DNA from: Amaranthus tricolor
Lineage: Eukaryota; Streptophyta; Magnoliopsida; Caryophyllales; Amaranthaceae
Direction of reading: 5' to 3'
DNA: 64,000 nucleotides
Assembly (NCBI RefSeq): GCF_026212465.1
Contig: NC_080053.1
Span: 10,508,972-10,572,971, forward strand
Each line of letters starts with the position of its first letter. Positions within the stretch are counted from its first letter, which is position 1. Below, in pieces: positions 27,301 to 36,215 of the stretch. Under the pieces are notes generated by a model. It was not told the DNA's origin. It saw only the letters and a list, made by a program, of their open reading frames with translations, and made no database searches. The position numbers and the translations under genes were made by a program.

Positions 27301-29646
27301 AATGTCATGACTCGGGTCAAAGGGTCAAAGGGCATTATCGACATTCACATTTAATTAGTCTTTATGTTTTGTTAGTTAGAATAGATGTTATTTTTTTAGT
27401 AGTCTCTTGGGGCTTAGACTACATATAAAGCCACCCTTGTAATAATTTTTTAGCTTTTTGGAATATTAATAATAAGGAAAGTCCTTTTGGGAGTCATTAG
27501 GCAGACTCGAATTGTCCAAACTATCAAGTTTCGGTAACAGATATTGATCGGTGTGTTACAAATTTCATCTGAGATGAAGTTGAAAGCAAGAGGTTGAGTT
27601 TGGTGAAGATAAGTACCAATGACAACTTTTCCAATATGATGATTAAGCCATTGCCCACCAACAAGTTCACATTGTGTATGGACTTGGTTGGTTTAGCTCC
27701 TTGCTTTATGTGAAGCCCTTTGAGGCATTATGTTTTGTGTTAGTTTGGATTATTAGTAGTGTGTTGAATGAAGTGTCTCAGAGAATAAGTGATTTGGGTG
27801 GACTCAAGTCAAGGTGCATTGTTGACATTGGTGATTTTAGATTCCTATCAACAATAAATTCAACAAATGCTACCCGAACACGGTGTTTTATACATAAACT
27901 TTCATTTTTGAGTGTTTTAACATCTTTTACAATTTGACTTTGAAATTTATGAGTAACTAGTGAAAAATGTGCTTTGACATGATCAATTTAAGTTGAAACA
28001 CAAACCATAGAAGAATAAAAGCAATATAAAATTACATAAATAATATAGTTCACAAGAACCCAATACAATGGAGTATTACACAAGAGAAGAGGGAGAGAAG
28101 AAGGAAGGCTTTGTGTTTAGGTTTTAGGATTAGAATCAAAATAAGTTAGAGTGTATGTTGCCCTAACTCTTCAAGTAAATCTAATGGTGGATATTGATCT
28201 TTTTTAAAAATTTTCCCATAAATAATCCTTAGCATCCTTCTTATCTGGTATAATCATTAGACTCATAATGTGATTGCATGTGCTATTGATAGATTTGAGT
28301 GTGCATCTTGGTGTGTCAAGAGGGTGATCGAGACATTAGGAGATATAAGTGATGAGGTGGTACAAGGTAAAGAGCTTATGAGGGATGTGGAACCTTGGTG
28401 CTCAAACAAGGCAAGAACAGGCTGCCTCAGGCCTTGAACGAGGCAGAAATTGCAAGTAAATAGCACCTGATGATGTGCTCGAACGAGGAACCAAGAACCT
28501 CATCACGGTAGTTTTCCCGGCTTCCTTTCATCAATTGTAACGTGGGCTTTTTGCCCTAATCACTGGAATATTACTCCAAGTATAAATAGGAGATCATGAC
28601 ACTCTAACCTATGTTGATTCTAACCCTAAGACCTAAACACAAGGCCTACCTTCTTCTCTCCCTCTTCCCTGGTGTAATACTCCATTGTATTGAGTTGTTC
28701 TGAACTACATTGTTTCTTTACTATTAATCAAAGAGCCCAAGTTGGATGAACCTCATAAAATTATGTTTGTGTTTATTATTGCATTTATTTCTTAATGATT
28801 TCATTCCTTGTTTGTTGATTATATTGTTTGTGAGCAAAAGTCTTACCTCTTTTCGTGGGTGTTTTCAATGATAGAGTTTGAACCTTTAGACCCTAATCTT
28901 GTCTCATTTCAGATGTGACTAGGTTCTACTTAGTTGGTTACCCTTCTTCATCTGGGCTTGGAACTAGCAAAGACCAGTTTTCACGGTAAATTTTATAGTC
29001 TTACATAGTCAAATCAATACTTAAATATCACAAATAAGCACTTTCATTAAAAAAAAAAAAAAGTATTACAATTAAGTGAAAAAGTAAGATAAACCTCATT
29101 AACATGCCGCTTGCCGGGAACCCAAACATGTTGAGATTGAGAATCTCCAACACCATTAACCAAAACCCTATCTTTTTCTCTAACTTGATCATCATTATCC
29201 TTCTCAACCTCCTCAATTCCAGATGCAGACCCAGTGCTAGCACTACTACTTCCTCTCTCTCCAGCATATCCGCTACTGCTAGGGCTTTCCGGTTCCACCA
29301 CCTCTTTACTCGCGCTCACGTTATTGCAATTACTTTCTCTCTCGTCTGACTCAACCTGAATTACCGGCAAGGGAGTTCGATCACTTTCTTCAATTATTTC
29401 ATCAGGAACTGAATTCGCATCTGCAGAATTTGATGAAATTAAAGACGACGGTTCATGGTGATGATCGGAAATGCCGTCGTTAAGCGGAGTGAATGTGAGT
29501 AAGCTCAGGTGATCATCAATGGGGGTTTCATGGTTGATATTGTGATTAACAGGAGTACTAGGGTTTGAGTTAAGATTATGGTCAGCGGCGGAATCGTAAG
29601 CGGAATCAGAATGGGAACCGGAATCGGAATCGGAATCGGAGGCCAT
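15348..29646 (-). CDS. MON1: MON1 (SAND family) vacuolar fusion protein, 14 exons
   Basis: With CCZ1 the product forms the Rab7 exchange factor on late endosomes, replacing Rab5 by Rab7 for fusion with the vacuole. Exons read by me (high to low): 29095-29646, 23046-23125, 22869-22940, 22718-22757, 22313-22414, 22095-22216, 19719-19851, 19551-19642, 18301-18382, 17808-17872, 16898-17185, 16703-16794, 16550-16614, 15348-15443. They sum to 1881 nt in one frame, 626 residues (about 607 in Arabidopsis). Residues 1-184 are Ser/Asp-rich and disordered, with the conserved [14 protein letters not shown] and [10 protein letters not shown]. Residues 283-323 hold the family hallmark ([20 protein letters not shown]), then [19 protein letters not shown] and the terminal GASPFSW. 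The three-longin layout is known for the family. ATG 29646 is chosen because homologues start MA(S/T)SD and the frame upstream has no ATG. Intron 1 is 6 kb and full of transposons. The intron after exon 8 uses a GC donor. No lesion is seen, so it is probably functional. Confidence 0.96.
20936..21188 (-). mobile_element. Solo LTR of a TRIM-like retrotransposon in MON1 intron 6
   Basis: Read on the minus strand it starts TGTAATGACTCGGGTCAAAG and ends in TGTTACA, 253 bp. It aligns along its whole length with the LTRs of the element at 26332-27560 (shared CACATTTAATTAGTCTT, TTTTTTAGTAGTCTCTTGGG and AGTTTCGGTAACGG). It is flanked by TATTA on both sides (20931-20935 and 21189-21193), a perfect 5-bp duplication. 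A solo LTR arises by recombination between the two LTRs of a complete element. Confidence 0.92.
23290..24600. other. MON1 intron 1, unrecognised part
   Basis: Intron DNA between exon 2 and the copia element. It is AT-rich and likely transposon-derived (the native intron appears to end near 23290), but I recognise no coding domain, terminal repeat or target duplication. Confidence 0.4.
25350..27700 (+). pseudogene. copia gag-pol remnant, split by a TRIM
   Basis: Gag homology (UBN2-type) is visible at 25470-25760 ([39 protein letters not shown]). Next comes a zinc knuckle [12 protein letters not shown] at about 25900-25935 that runs into a 20-odd base poly-A. The protease region ([18 protein letters not shown], about 26110-26160) follows. 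Then comes a deletion, and RNase H C-terminal sequence resumes at about 26190 ([30 protein letters not shown]). The coding region is cut at 26331 by a 1.2-kb element and continues exactly at 27561 ([17 protein letters not shown]). Stops and frameshifts show it is dead. Confidence 0.85.
26332..27560 (+). mobile_element. TRIM-like LTR retrotransposon nested in copia RNase H
   Basis: Two direct LTRs, 26332-26585 (254 bp) and 27303-27560 (258 bp), start TGTCATGACTCG and end GTGTTACA and are near-identical. The flanking 5-bp duplication is AATTT on both sides (26327-26331 and 27561-27565). AGGTATCAGAG just inside the left LTR resembles a Met-tRNA primer site. The 717-bp interior encodes no retroviral domain. 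Its longest open stretch (26731-26940) is a Lys/Glu-rich, coiled-coil-like 69-residue peptide. Total 1229 bp, so it is non-autonomous and needs proteins from another element. Confidence 0.93.
28010..28165 (-). repeat. Inverted copia LTR fragment
   Basis: Read on the minus strand this stretch contains TCTAATCCTAAAACCTAAAC, TTCTTCTCTCCCTCTTC and GTAATACTCCATTGTATTGG, the R/U5 part of the neighbouring copia LTR, in opposite orientation. It is a separate insertion or an inverted rearrangement inside MON1 intron 1. Confidence 0.65.
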
Positions 29647-29955
29647 AGGAAGGAAGAGAAGCAGCAGCAGTAACAACAGTAACACCTATGGCCTCACAGC
29701 TAGAAATTTAGGAATGAAGAGAGAGATTACAGAAAGTAAGGAATGGGAATGAAATGAGAGATTGAATGGTTGGAGAAGGATAGTTCCATGATTTTCAGTT
29801 TTCAGCGATGAAGAGGAGGTTTGATCTGGGAGAAAATCGAAAGGGAAAGAAAGGAAACGTGGAATGTCCAATTGAATATGGAGATGAATCCAATATGGCA
29901 AACAATTGATCAGACCAGTTGGTAGGTGTGTGCGCCGCGTGGGATTTGGGCGGAT
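29647..29955 (-). promoter_or_regulatory. MON1: MON1 5' UTR and proximal promoter
   Basis: About 310 bp separate the MON1 start codon from the MULE inverted repeat. The stretch has GCT-type trinucleotide runs close to the start codon and T/C-rich leader sequence on the minus strand. I see no clear TATA box at a usual distance. All sequence farther upstream is transposon. Confidence 0.4.
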
Positions 29956-30009
29956 CAGAGTTCGTTTTATTCTCGAAAATACTTGTACGAAGAGGAATAT
30001 CTAAAAAAA

Positions 30010-30150
30010 TAACACGATTTATTACTAACAGTGAATTAAAATAAATGGTTAAAAATTTAGTCAAGGGTGAAGTTGCTGGTACTAACAACGACTTAAGGGT
30101 TGACTGGTCAAACCTTAGTGTCGCTGTTACTAACAGCGACTTTAACCTTG
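30010..30150 (+). repeat. MULE left terminal inverted repeat
   Basis: Contains GTTACTAACAGCGACTTTAA, TTAAGGGTTGACTGGTCAAA and AAATTTAGTCAAGGGTGAAG, each found in reverse complement at 33865-33990 in mirrored order. Within the repeat the word ACTAACA(G/A)CGA occurs three times, a sub-repeat structure. Confidence 0.85.
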
Positions 30151-30429
30151 ACCTGGTTTGACTTTTATTGACTTTTTTGTATGATTTAAACTAGCCGTTG
30201 TAAAATTGAAAAATAACCGTTATGAAGTTGAAAATAGTCGTTGTTATTATGTTCCATAAATAGCTCAATCATTTCCCTACTTCATTGTATCCAAACTCCA
30301 TCATTCTTATTCTAGTTAATCGATTTTGAAGGTAACGTAAAGTATTATGTTAATATTATTCTCAATTTATAAATGTTAATATTATTTTTGAATGTTTACT
30401 TATGTTACTATATCATATGTGTTCCGTAG

Positions 30430-30567
30430 ATGTCACAGGAGCATTCTATTGAAGAACTTTGTGATTGTGGTTATGAAGTTGAGATTAATACAGATTGGAG
30501 CGACATCGATCCTGTCCGTGCTTTTGTTGCTTGTCCTTTCTACGATAAACATGTGATAATACGATAA
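30430..30567 (+). CDS. Short GRF-type zinc-finger ORF inside MULE
   Basis: ATG at 30430 opens a 45-residue frame ending in TAA. The peptide has the GRF zinc-finger layout: CDCGYEV (Cys pair), then a WSDIDPVRAFVACPFYD stretch corresponding to W..(N/I)PgR.F..C..Y. Plant proteins of this type usually run another 60-100 residues with a transmembrane or coiled-coil tail, so this is probably a first exon or a truncated copy. It lies opposite in strand to the PMD gene, near the left inverted repeat. Function in transposons is unknown; GRF fingers bind nucleic acid in other proteins. Confidence 0.5.
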   Translation: MSQEHSIEELCDCGYEVEINTDWSDIDPVRAFVACPFYDKHVIIR

Positions 30568-30684
30568 ACATATATACACATCTACATATATATTACAAAA
30601 TATACACAATAGTCCACATGTTATAAATATTCAATATATACAAAACGTTACTAATGTTTAATATATAAAAACCGTATACTAATG

Positions 30685-32306
30685 CTAATCCTCCTCTTGT
30701 ACCCTCTCTAACTGTGACGGTCTTTTACGCCTCCTACGATAGTAAGAGGCCGTCGCATGACGCTCGGGTAGGAGAGGTGATTGATACTGGGATGATCCAA
30801 CACCCTGTGAGGACCCGACACCATAGTCGAGGCACGTTAAGTCTACCTCCTCAAGATGATTGTCGGCATGATGAGGAGATGACCTCTGCTCGTCCATAGT
30901 GGTGTCAGGCACAGTGACTTCTAAAATAAAGAGCTGAAACTATGTCCCTAGGAGTATGCCTTGGGCAATCTCCCGTACAGGCTCCTCCTGGCTGGAGCTG
31001 ATGACAGCTGCAATGCCCTGTGCCTGCATTCAATTTGAAGTTAATAAAATCTATAATATGTAAGTTTTATGGATAATAATCAACATGGAAGAATACTTAC
31101 AAACTGTGTTATCGTCGGTGCTGCGGCAGCGTACTGGGCGGCTGCGATACCTCGTGGTGTCATCCATCGACGAGTGATGGAGAGGAACCACAGCATGTAA
31201 TCTGTAGAAGTAGGTGCGCCTACAGCATCGATCGGCGCACCTTGGGCCAGCAGCTCTAACATGTGATCCCAACGAGCTATATGGCGCCAGTTGATCTCCA
31301 ACCAGTTCTTGGGTTCCCGACCATTCCGTGAGTTGTGATGGAGATCCGCCACTGTGTCACAAGGTGGCGGGATGCCCTATACCATCCCAAATTGGCGCAG
31401 TACGCTCTCAGGGAGATGCACTTCGACTATGTCGAAGCATATCAAAGGTACAGATGCTCTCCACGCCCCTGACAATATCCCTGAGTGCTGAGGCAATGCT
31501 GCGTATGCTTCAGCAGGGTAAGGGTCCCATCGAAACTACACGTGAAAATGTAATTAATAAATTACGCAATGTGATAGTTACAAGACTAGTAAGTGAAGCC
31601 TTTACCTGGTCAGCTCGAAGTAGATCCAATTGATCGCGATAGAAGCCCACGCCAGATCCTGTATGGGTCCTTGTACGTTTATCAAAGTACCAACGCGATC
31701 CATACGGCACATGTGGGGGTGGAAGAATTGGTGGCGCAAATGCACCACGTCCCACAGTCCTCATCGGTTGCCCAATGAGAATGTTCTCCCACGCCCAAAG
31801 CTATGAATTACAGATATAAGTAAGTAAACGAAACATAAGAACAAATTAAGAAACAAAGCAATAACATGTAAAGTTAGTATTACCTGGAGAATAATTAGGG
31901 GCCCAGCGATCTCCTTCACGTTCTTCCGTGAAGCGTCACACAGTCTCCTGTACAGATAACCTAGAGCTGCGGAACCCTAGCTGTAACCGGAGATGACCTC
32001 CCATGGCGGATCAAGCAATGTCAAGTACAAAAGTTGTACCCTGTTGCCAGTCTTGTTGGAGAACAAGACAACACCAATTAGATATAAGAGATACGCCTTC
32101 AATGGTAGCCTCATCAGCACCTTCAGGGAGGTGCGAGAAGTTTTGCGCAAGCTATGTTACGCGCAACTCACTCCCTTTGGATACCTCTGGGGGGGTCGGA
32201 CTCCTAAGACCCTGTGAACTATATCTTGCCAACTATCGAGTTGGCGTCCAACGGTACAGACGACATGTCCCTCAATGGGAAGCCGTGTAAGCACAGCTAC
32301 GTCAAG
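30685..32306 (-). pseudogene. Plant mobile domain (PMD, MAIN-like) protein, near-intact
   Basis: Minus-strand order: LDVAVLTRLPIEGHVV near 32290, a frame change, then LYRRLCDASRKNVKEIAGPL near 31930. After a canonical intron (donor CAG|GTAATA near 31889, acceptor near 31804) comes LWAWEN, then SRWYFDKRT and FYRDQLDLLRADQ. A second intron ends near 31537 and is followed by FRWDPYPAEA and FDIVEVHLPESVLRQFGMV. Further on are NWLEINWRHIARWDHML and YMLWFLSITRRWMTP. A last exon follows after about 31030. These are the standard PMD blocks of MAIN/MAIL1-like and transposon-encoded proteins. A TAG at 31377-31379 (FGMV*GIPPP) and a stop near 30940 break it, and the first part of the domain is missing. 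Confidence 0.75.
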
Positions 32307-33161
32307 GTAAGCACTGTTTGATTTGAAGTCTCAGTTCGGTACTCAACGTTCCTACGAATATGATACAATCTAACAGCATCCAACAAGGCATCCTTATTAT
32401 CAAACATCATACCCTTTTGAAACTCTCCTTCATCGATGTAGGTTGTATCACATGCCAAAGACCTCCAAGAGTTGTCCTCAACGTGTTCATCTAGAGGGGG
32501 AACTAGTGCATAAGGTGTAGAAGCAACGATTGTTGGAATGTTACATGTCATTAGCTAGAGCCTCCTCATCAACACCCACATCATCCTCAGAAGGAGCTTC
32601 AACGAATTCATTACTCTCACTATTAACATCATCCTAAGGCTCATTTGTATCTTCTAAGTTAAAAGTATTATCATTTGAGACTTGAATTTGAAGTTGATTG
32701 GGTTCATTAGAAGGAGAAGAAGAAGATGGCATAATGGGATTTTGGGTTTCTTGGGTAGGGAAGGGCGTAGGAGAAGGAGCAGAAGAAGTTACATTCAGGA
32801 ATGCATTTGTTTCTACAACATTGACATCTTGATTCCCTAGGGATACCTCTTCTACATATAACTCTAAAGAAGGAATAGAGGTAGACTTTGTATACTCCCA
32901 CATTGCATCTATAGCCTTCTCATCCTCAACCGGAAGAGCTAACAATTCTCCACTCATATTGTATTTAAAACTTACATTAACAGTACTTCTTGTAGTGTCA
33001 ATGCCAATCTTAGAGCATTTAAGATGTTTAAATTCATTCAAATCCATGTTTGAGTTGCATGCAAATAGTTTACGTCTTCCTCCAACATACTTAACATTGC
33101 TACTACTTGATCGAATTGAACCATTCCAAAAACATACAACAGTCACACGAAATGAAGCCAT
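32297..33161 (-). pseudogene. MURA N-terminal region of a MULE transposase
   Basis: ATG at 33161 starts a 175-residue frame: a basic N-terminal part (MASFRVTVVCFWNG, RRKLFACNSNMDLNEF), a block ending AMWEYTKSTSIPSLELYVEE typical of plant MULE N-termini, and an acidic linker. After a stop and frame change, 32551-32297 encodes the MuDR domain (DEGEFQKGMMFDNKDALLDA, VRLYHIRRNVEYRTETSNQ). Homology to MURA then ends and PMD sequence begins within about 10 bp, so the zinc-binding and DDE catalytic parts are absent. A dead transposase. Confidence 0.8.
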
Positions 33162-33861
33162 TTCTACAAGAATACGTACAAAATCAACATCACCATCAAG
33201 TTCATAACAAACGCAAGTATATTGTTAAACAACCCTCACAACTAGAGTTCACAACATTCATAACAACACTTAAAAACAAGGCACATTGATTATTGACTGC
33301 ATAATTATATATATAATTTACATATTTAGGGTTTGCATTCAAACATTCTCTACATTAAATTCAAACATTTTCTACATTAAATTCAAACATTTTCTACATT
33401 AAATTCATGAACAAAAAACCTCATTATGAAGATTATGGCAAATAACAACTAAATTTGACATATTTGTAGAGTTTAAGAGTAAATGAACACTATAAATGAC
33501 ATACTTTTTAAAAATAAAAATAACTAAAAATTTTCTAATAAAAAGGTACCTTAATAAGCTGTAGATCACCAAGGAGTAGTAATTTGCAAGTTTATGAACC
33601 TGCATTTAGTTGAAAGTTCATGAAGAAATATAAACCTTAATTTTCGAAAAAAGATTTAAAAAAAAAATTATTACCTGAAGTGAATGTAGGAAGATGATAG
33701 AACTAATTAGTAGTAGGAACTTGGAAATTTGACGAGATTAATTGGAGGATTGAAGTTCATTTTGAATGGTGGAAAGGAGAGGGAGATTTTCGTGGATAAG
33801 GGCTAGGAAACGAAGTAATGCGAAATGAGGAAGGAGGAAGAAGACTGATGTATTTAGGCAT

Positions 33862-33995
33862 GCCTAAAATCGCTGTTAGTAACAACGACATTAAGGTTTG
33901 ACCAGTGAACCCTTAAGTCGCTGTTAGTAACAACGACTTCACCATTGACTAAATTTTTGACCATTTGTTTTAATTCGCTGTTAGTAAGTACGAGT
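33862..33995 (-). repeat. MULE right terminal inverted repeat
   Basis: Mirror partner of 30010-30150: CGCTGTTAGTAACAACGAC occurs at about 33868 and 33914, with a third partial copy near 33972. AAGGTTTGACCAGTGAACCC corresponds to the left repeat's reverse complement. Several mismatches to the left repeat indicate some age. Confidence 0.85.
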
Positions 33996-34114
33996 ATACA
34001 CCAAGCCTAGCTTTGGAGCCAAGGACGCTTATTTTGGGAATAAAGTTTGAACGACGCTTGTTTTTTTGAATAAATTCATTAAAACTTCTTATATTTTTCA
34101 AATTTTCTATGAAG

Positions 34115-34505
34115 AGTCGATTTCAGTAAGAATCAAGTTTATACGAAAATCGTGAGAATTAATCTTTTTGATAAAAATTTGTAATTTTTTCACTAAAAAG
34201 ATGTTACTTTTGAACAAAAAAAATGTTACTTTTAGAAAAAAAATATAAATACAAAGTGAAACATGTTTTTCGAAAAGTAACACCTTTTAACGTTAAAAGT
34301 AACACCTTATTGTGATTTTTTTTCAAAATTTTTTCTTAAAGTGATACTTTTTTGTTTAAAAGTATCATCTTTTATTTCAAAAAAAAGTAACACTTTTTTT
34401 GCTTAAAAGTAACACTTTTTTAGTAAAACAAGTAACACTTTTTTGTCAGGTAGATTAGTTCTTACGGTTCTCATATAAGGATGATTCTCACTTGAACTTC
34501 TGCCC
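34115..34505. mobile_element. Foldback MITE with AAGTAACACTTTTT repeats
   Basis: The left arm (CAGTAAGAATCAAGTTTATA, CGTGAGAATTAATC) pairs with the right arm read in reverse complement (AAGTGAGAATCATCCTTATA, CGTAAGAACTAATC), about 60 bp. The 270-bp centre is a run of about eight AAAAGTAACA(C)TTTTT-type units, several in opposite orientation. No coding capacity. The superfamily and target duplication are undetermined. Confidence 0.55.
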
Positions 34506-35159
34506 TTTTATGAATTATATAGTTGGTATTGAATAGCTTCATTTGTAGAAATTATGAAAATATAAATTTCTTATCTTAAGACGATTTTATTAAGAAACAG
34601 CCTCTGGTCTCTTATAAAAGTGGCTATCAAAATAATGACCCAATAAATATATATAATGAGTTACCACAATTGAGAGGAATTTTTTTTTTCAAATACTGTT
34701 GATGTAAAAATGATATAAGGTTTTCTATTTCTTCGCATGTGATTTAAAATCGTATGATATTCTCTGCAGTATTAAACGTTGAATGTTTCAATGGTTCGTT
34801 AAATTCGCTGAATACCCTATACACAACTTATTAAAAAATGGGAAGGTAATTGGAAAAGGGTGTTGAATAGACCTGTGGCTCAACACGGCTATCCTACTAT
34901 GCTTTGCCTGCTAAGGGGCTGGCTTTTGGTGGAGTCGGTACCACACAGCATAACTTGTGGTTGTATGGGCCCGCTTAGGCACGACTCATGACAATATGAT
35001 TCGATCATGCCCACCTTTAAGGTTAATATATTACTGTTTATTATATAGTCGATGTCCTATGACTAACCCATTAAGCATATATACCCATGTAAAATTATTT
35101 ACATCATGTTCACCAAACAAAAAAATCAATTGATGGTAATTTATTTATGTTTTTCGAGG
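34506..35159. other. Unrecognised spacer
   Basis: No gene is visible. A GC-richer patch at 34900-35000 and AT-rich DNA on both sides probably belong to old transposons, but no signature is clear. Confidence 0.35.
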
Positions 35160-36215
35160 CATTGAGAGTTAGTTGTATACTTATACAAACAAGTGCTTCC
35201 TTAACATTGCTCAAGAAAGGGAGAGCCTTAAAAGGTTATTGAAGGTCGAGAATGAGAAAGATTCATTTTAGGAAGCAAATTGCTTTTGGAGAGGGTGTAG
35301 TGGTAGCACTTGAAAGTGTTAAGAAAAAGCTTGATAACGTGAGATTTGTGTCTAAGTTTGAAAGGAACCTCATATCAGTTGAAACATTGGAAGAAAAAGG
35401 ATGTGCCTGCAAAACTTGTGATGGAGCGTGGTGCTCAAGAAGGCAGAAAGGAATAGACAGGCCCGGTCCTAAAGTTTTTTGGAGCCTTAGGTCAAATAGT
35501 AATTTAGGGCTCTTTAAAAAATTAAGTGCAAGGATGAATATTCATACAACAATATAAATTCAAATAAGAGGTCCAAACATAAAAGAAAAAGTAAAGTTTA
35601 CAGAACTAAGATGAATTGAAAATCCATACTTAGCACTAAAAAAGGCCAAAAAAATAGTGTTTGTATGACCGCATTTGGAAGATCCAAGAATAGTTCAATG
35701 CAATACCAGCTGGTCCACAAAGATCAGAAAGTATCTGATCAATCCGCTTGACCAGCCTTCTTAGGGCTCGACCTAGTCGAGCGTGTAGCAGCCCATGTTC
35801 TGCTTTGTTCGCAGCTTCTGTTTTGCGGGAGTAAGTTGTTATGGGCTTTTGCTCTACCTTTAGTACATGACTTCTAGTATAAATAGAAGCCCTTACACTC
35901 ATACATAGATTCATTCTAACCCTAAGCTAAAACACAAACCCTACTCTTTCTCTTCTCTCTTCTTCTAAGCATAATACTCTCCATTGTAAGAGTTTTTTGA
36001 GAACTTCATTGATATTCTCTACAACGCAAACATTGGGTGAACCTCGTAAAACTTAGTGCCTTTGTTTATTGCATTATTTATTATTGTTTTTCATCATAGT
36101 TCATAGAAGTGATAGTTGTTTCAACACACATAACACCCCTACCATTGTTCTTGGGTATTATAGGGATAAAGCTTGAATCCTCATGCCGTAGAGTGCTTCT
36201 TATTTCAGGATCTCC
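35160..36215 (+). mobile_element. Copia fragment fused to a related LTR
   Basis: 35252-35430 encodes the end of a copia protease / pre-integrase region (VRFVSKFERNLISVETLEEK). Directly after it, at about 35429, starts LTR-like sequence (TGTGATGGAGCGTGGTGCTC, compare TGTGGAACCTTGGTGCTC at 28386) that continues at 35740-36215 with TATAAATAG at 35878-35886, TTCTAACCCTAAGC and CATAATACTCTCCATTGTA. Inside it, 35455-35690 looks like an inserted end of another element (CAGGCCCGGTCCTAAAGTTT, TTTAGGGCTCTTT), the style of GGGCCC-rich hAT ends. Everything from integrase onward is missing. Confidence 0.6.

Larger units (their letters stand above)
24600..28911 (+). mobile_element. Ty1/copia element in MON1 intron 1, internally deleted
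   Basis: A 5' LTR (about 24600-25150) is followed directly by ATTGGTATTAGAGCC (25151-25165), a primer-binding site like the initiator-Met tRNA complement TGGTATCAGAGCC. A second, related LTR ends at 28911 with the same TTTCA terminus. It carries TATAAATAGG near 28580, and both copies share GTAATACTCCATTGTATTGA and CTATTAATCAAAG. Between them lie gag, protease and RNase H remnants, but integrase and most of the reverse transcriptase are missing. The 5' LTR start and target duplication are not resolved. It runs antisense to MON1. Confidence 0.75.
29960..34050 (-). mobile_element. MULE with long inverted repeats and PMD gene
   Basis: About 130 bp at the left (from about 30010) and right (to about 34000) are inverted repeats of each other; a weaker match extends outward to about 29960 and 34050. 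The interior carries a MURA-type N-terminus and a plant mobile domain gene on the minus strand and a short GRF zinc-finger ORF on the plus strand. MURA N-terminus, long TIRs and PMD cargo identify a Mutator-like element. The catalytic transposase is deleted. I could not settle the outermost bases or a 9-bp duplication. Confidence 0.75.

Noticed and set aside
29647..29685. Upstream extension of MON1 with nine leucines, resembling a signal peptide
   Set aside because: The frame there begins at GTG, not ATG, and the leucines come from a CTG/TTG triplet run in the leader; homologues start at the ATG used here.
34900..35000. GC-richer patch as a tRNA or small RNA gene
   Set aside because: I could not fold a tRNA cloverleaf or find box A/B in correct spacing.
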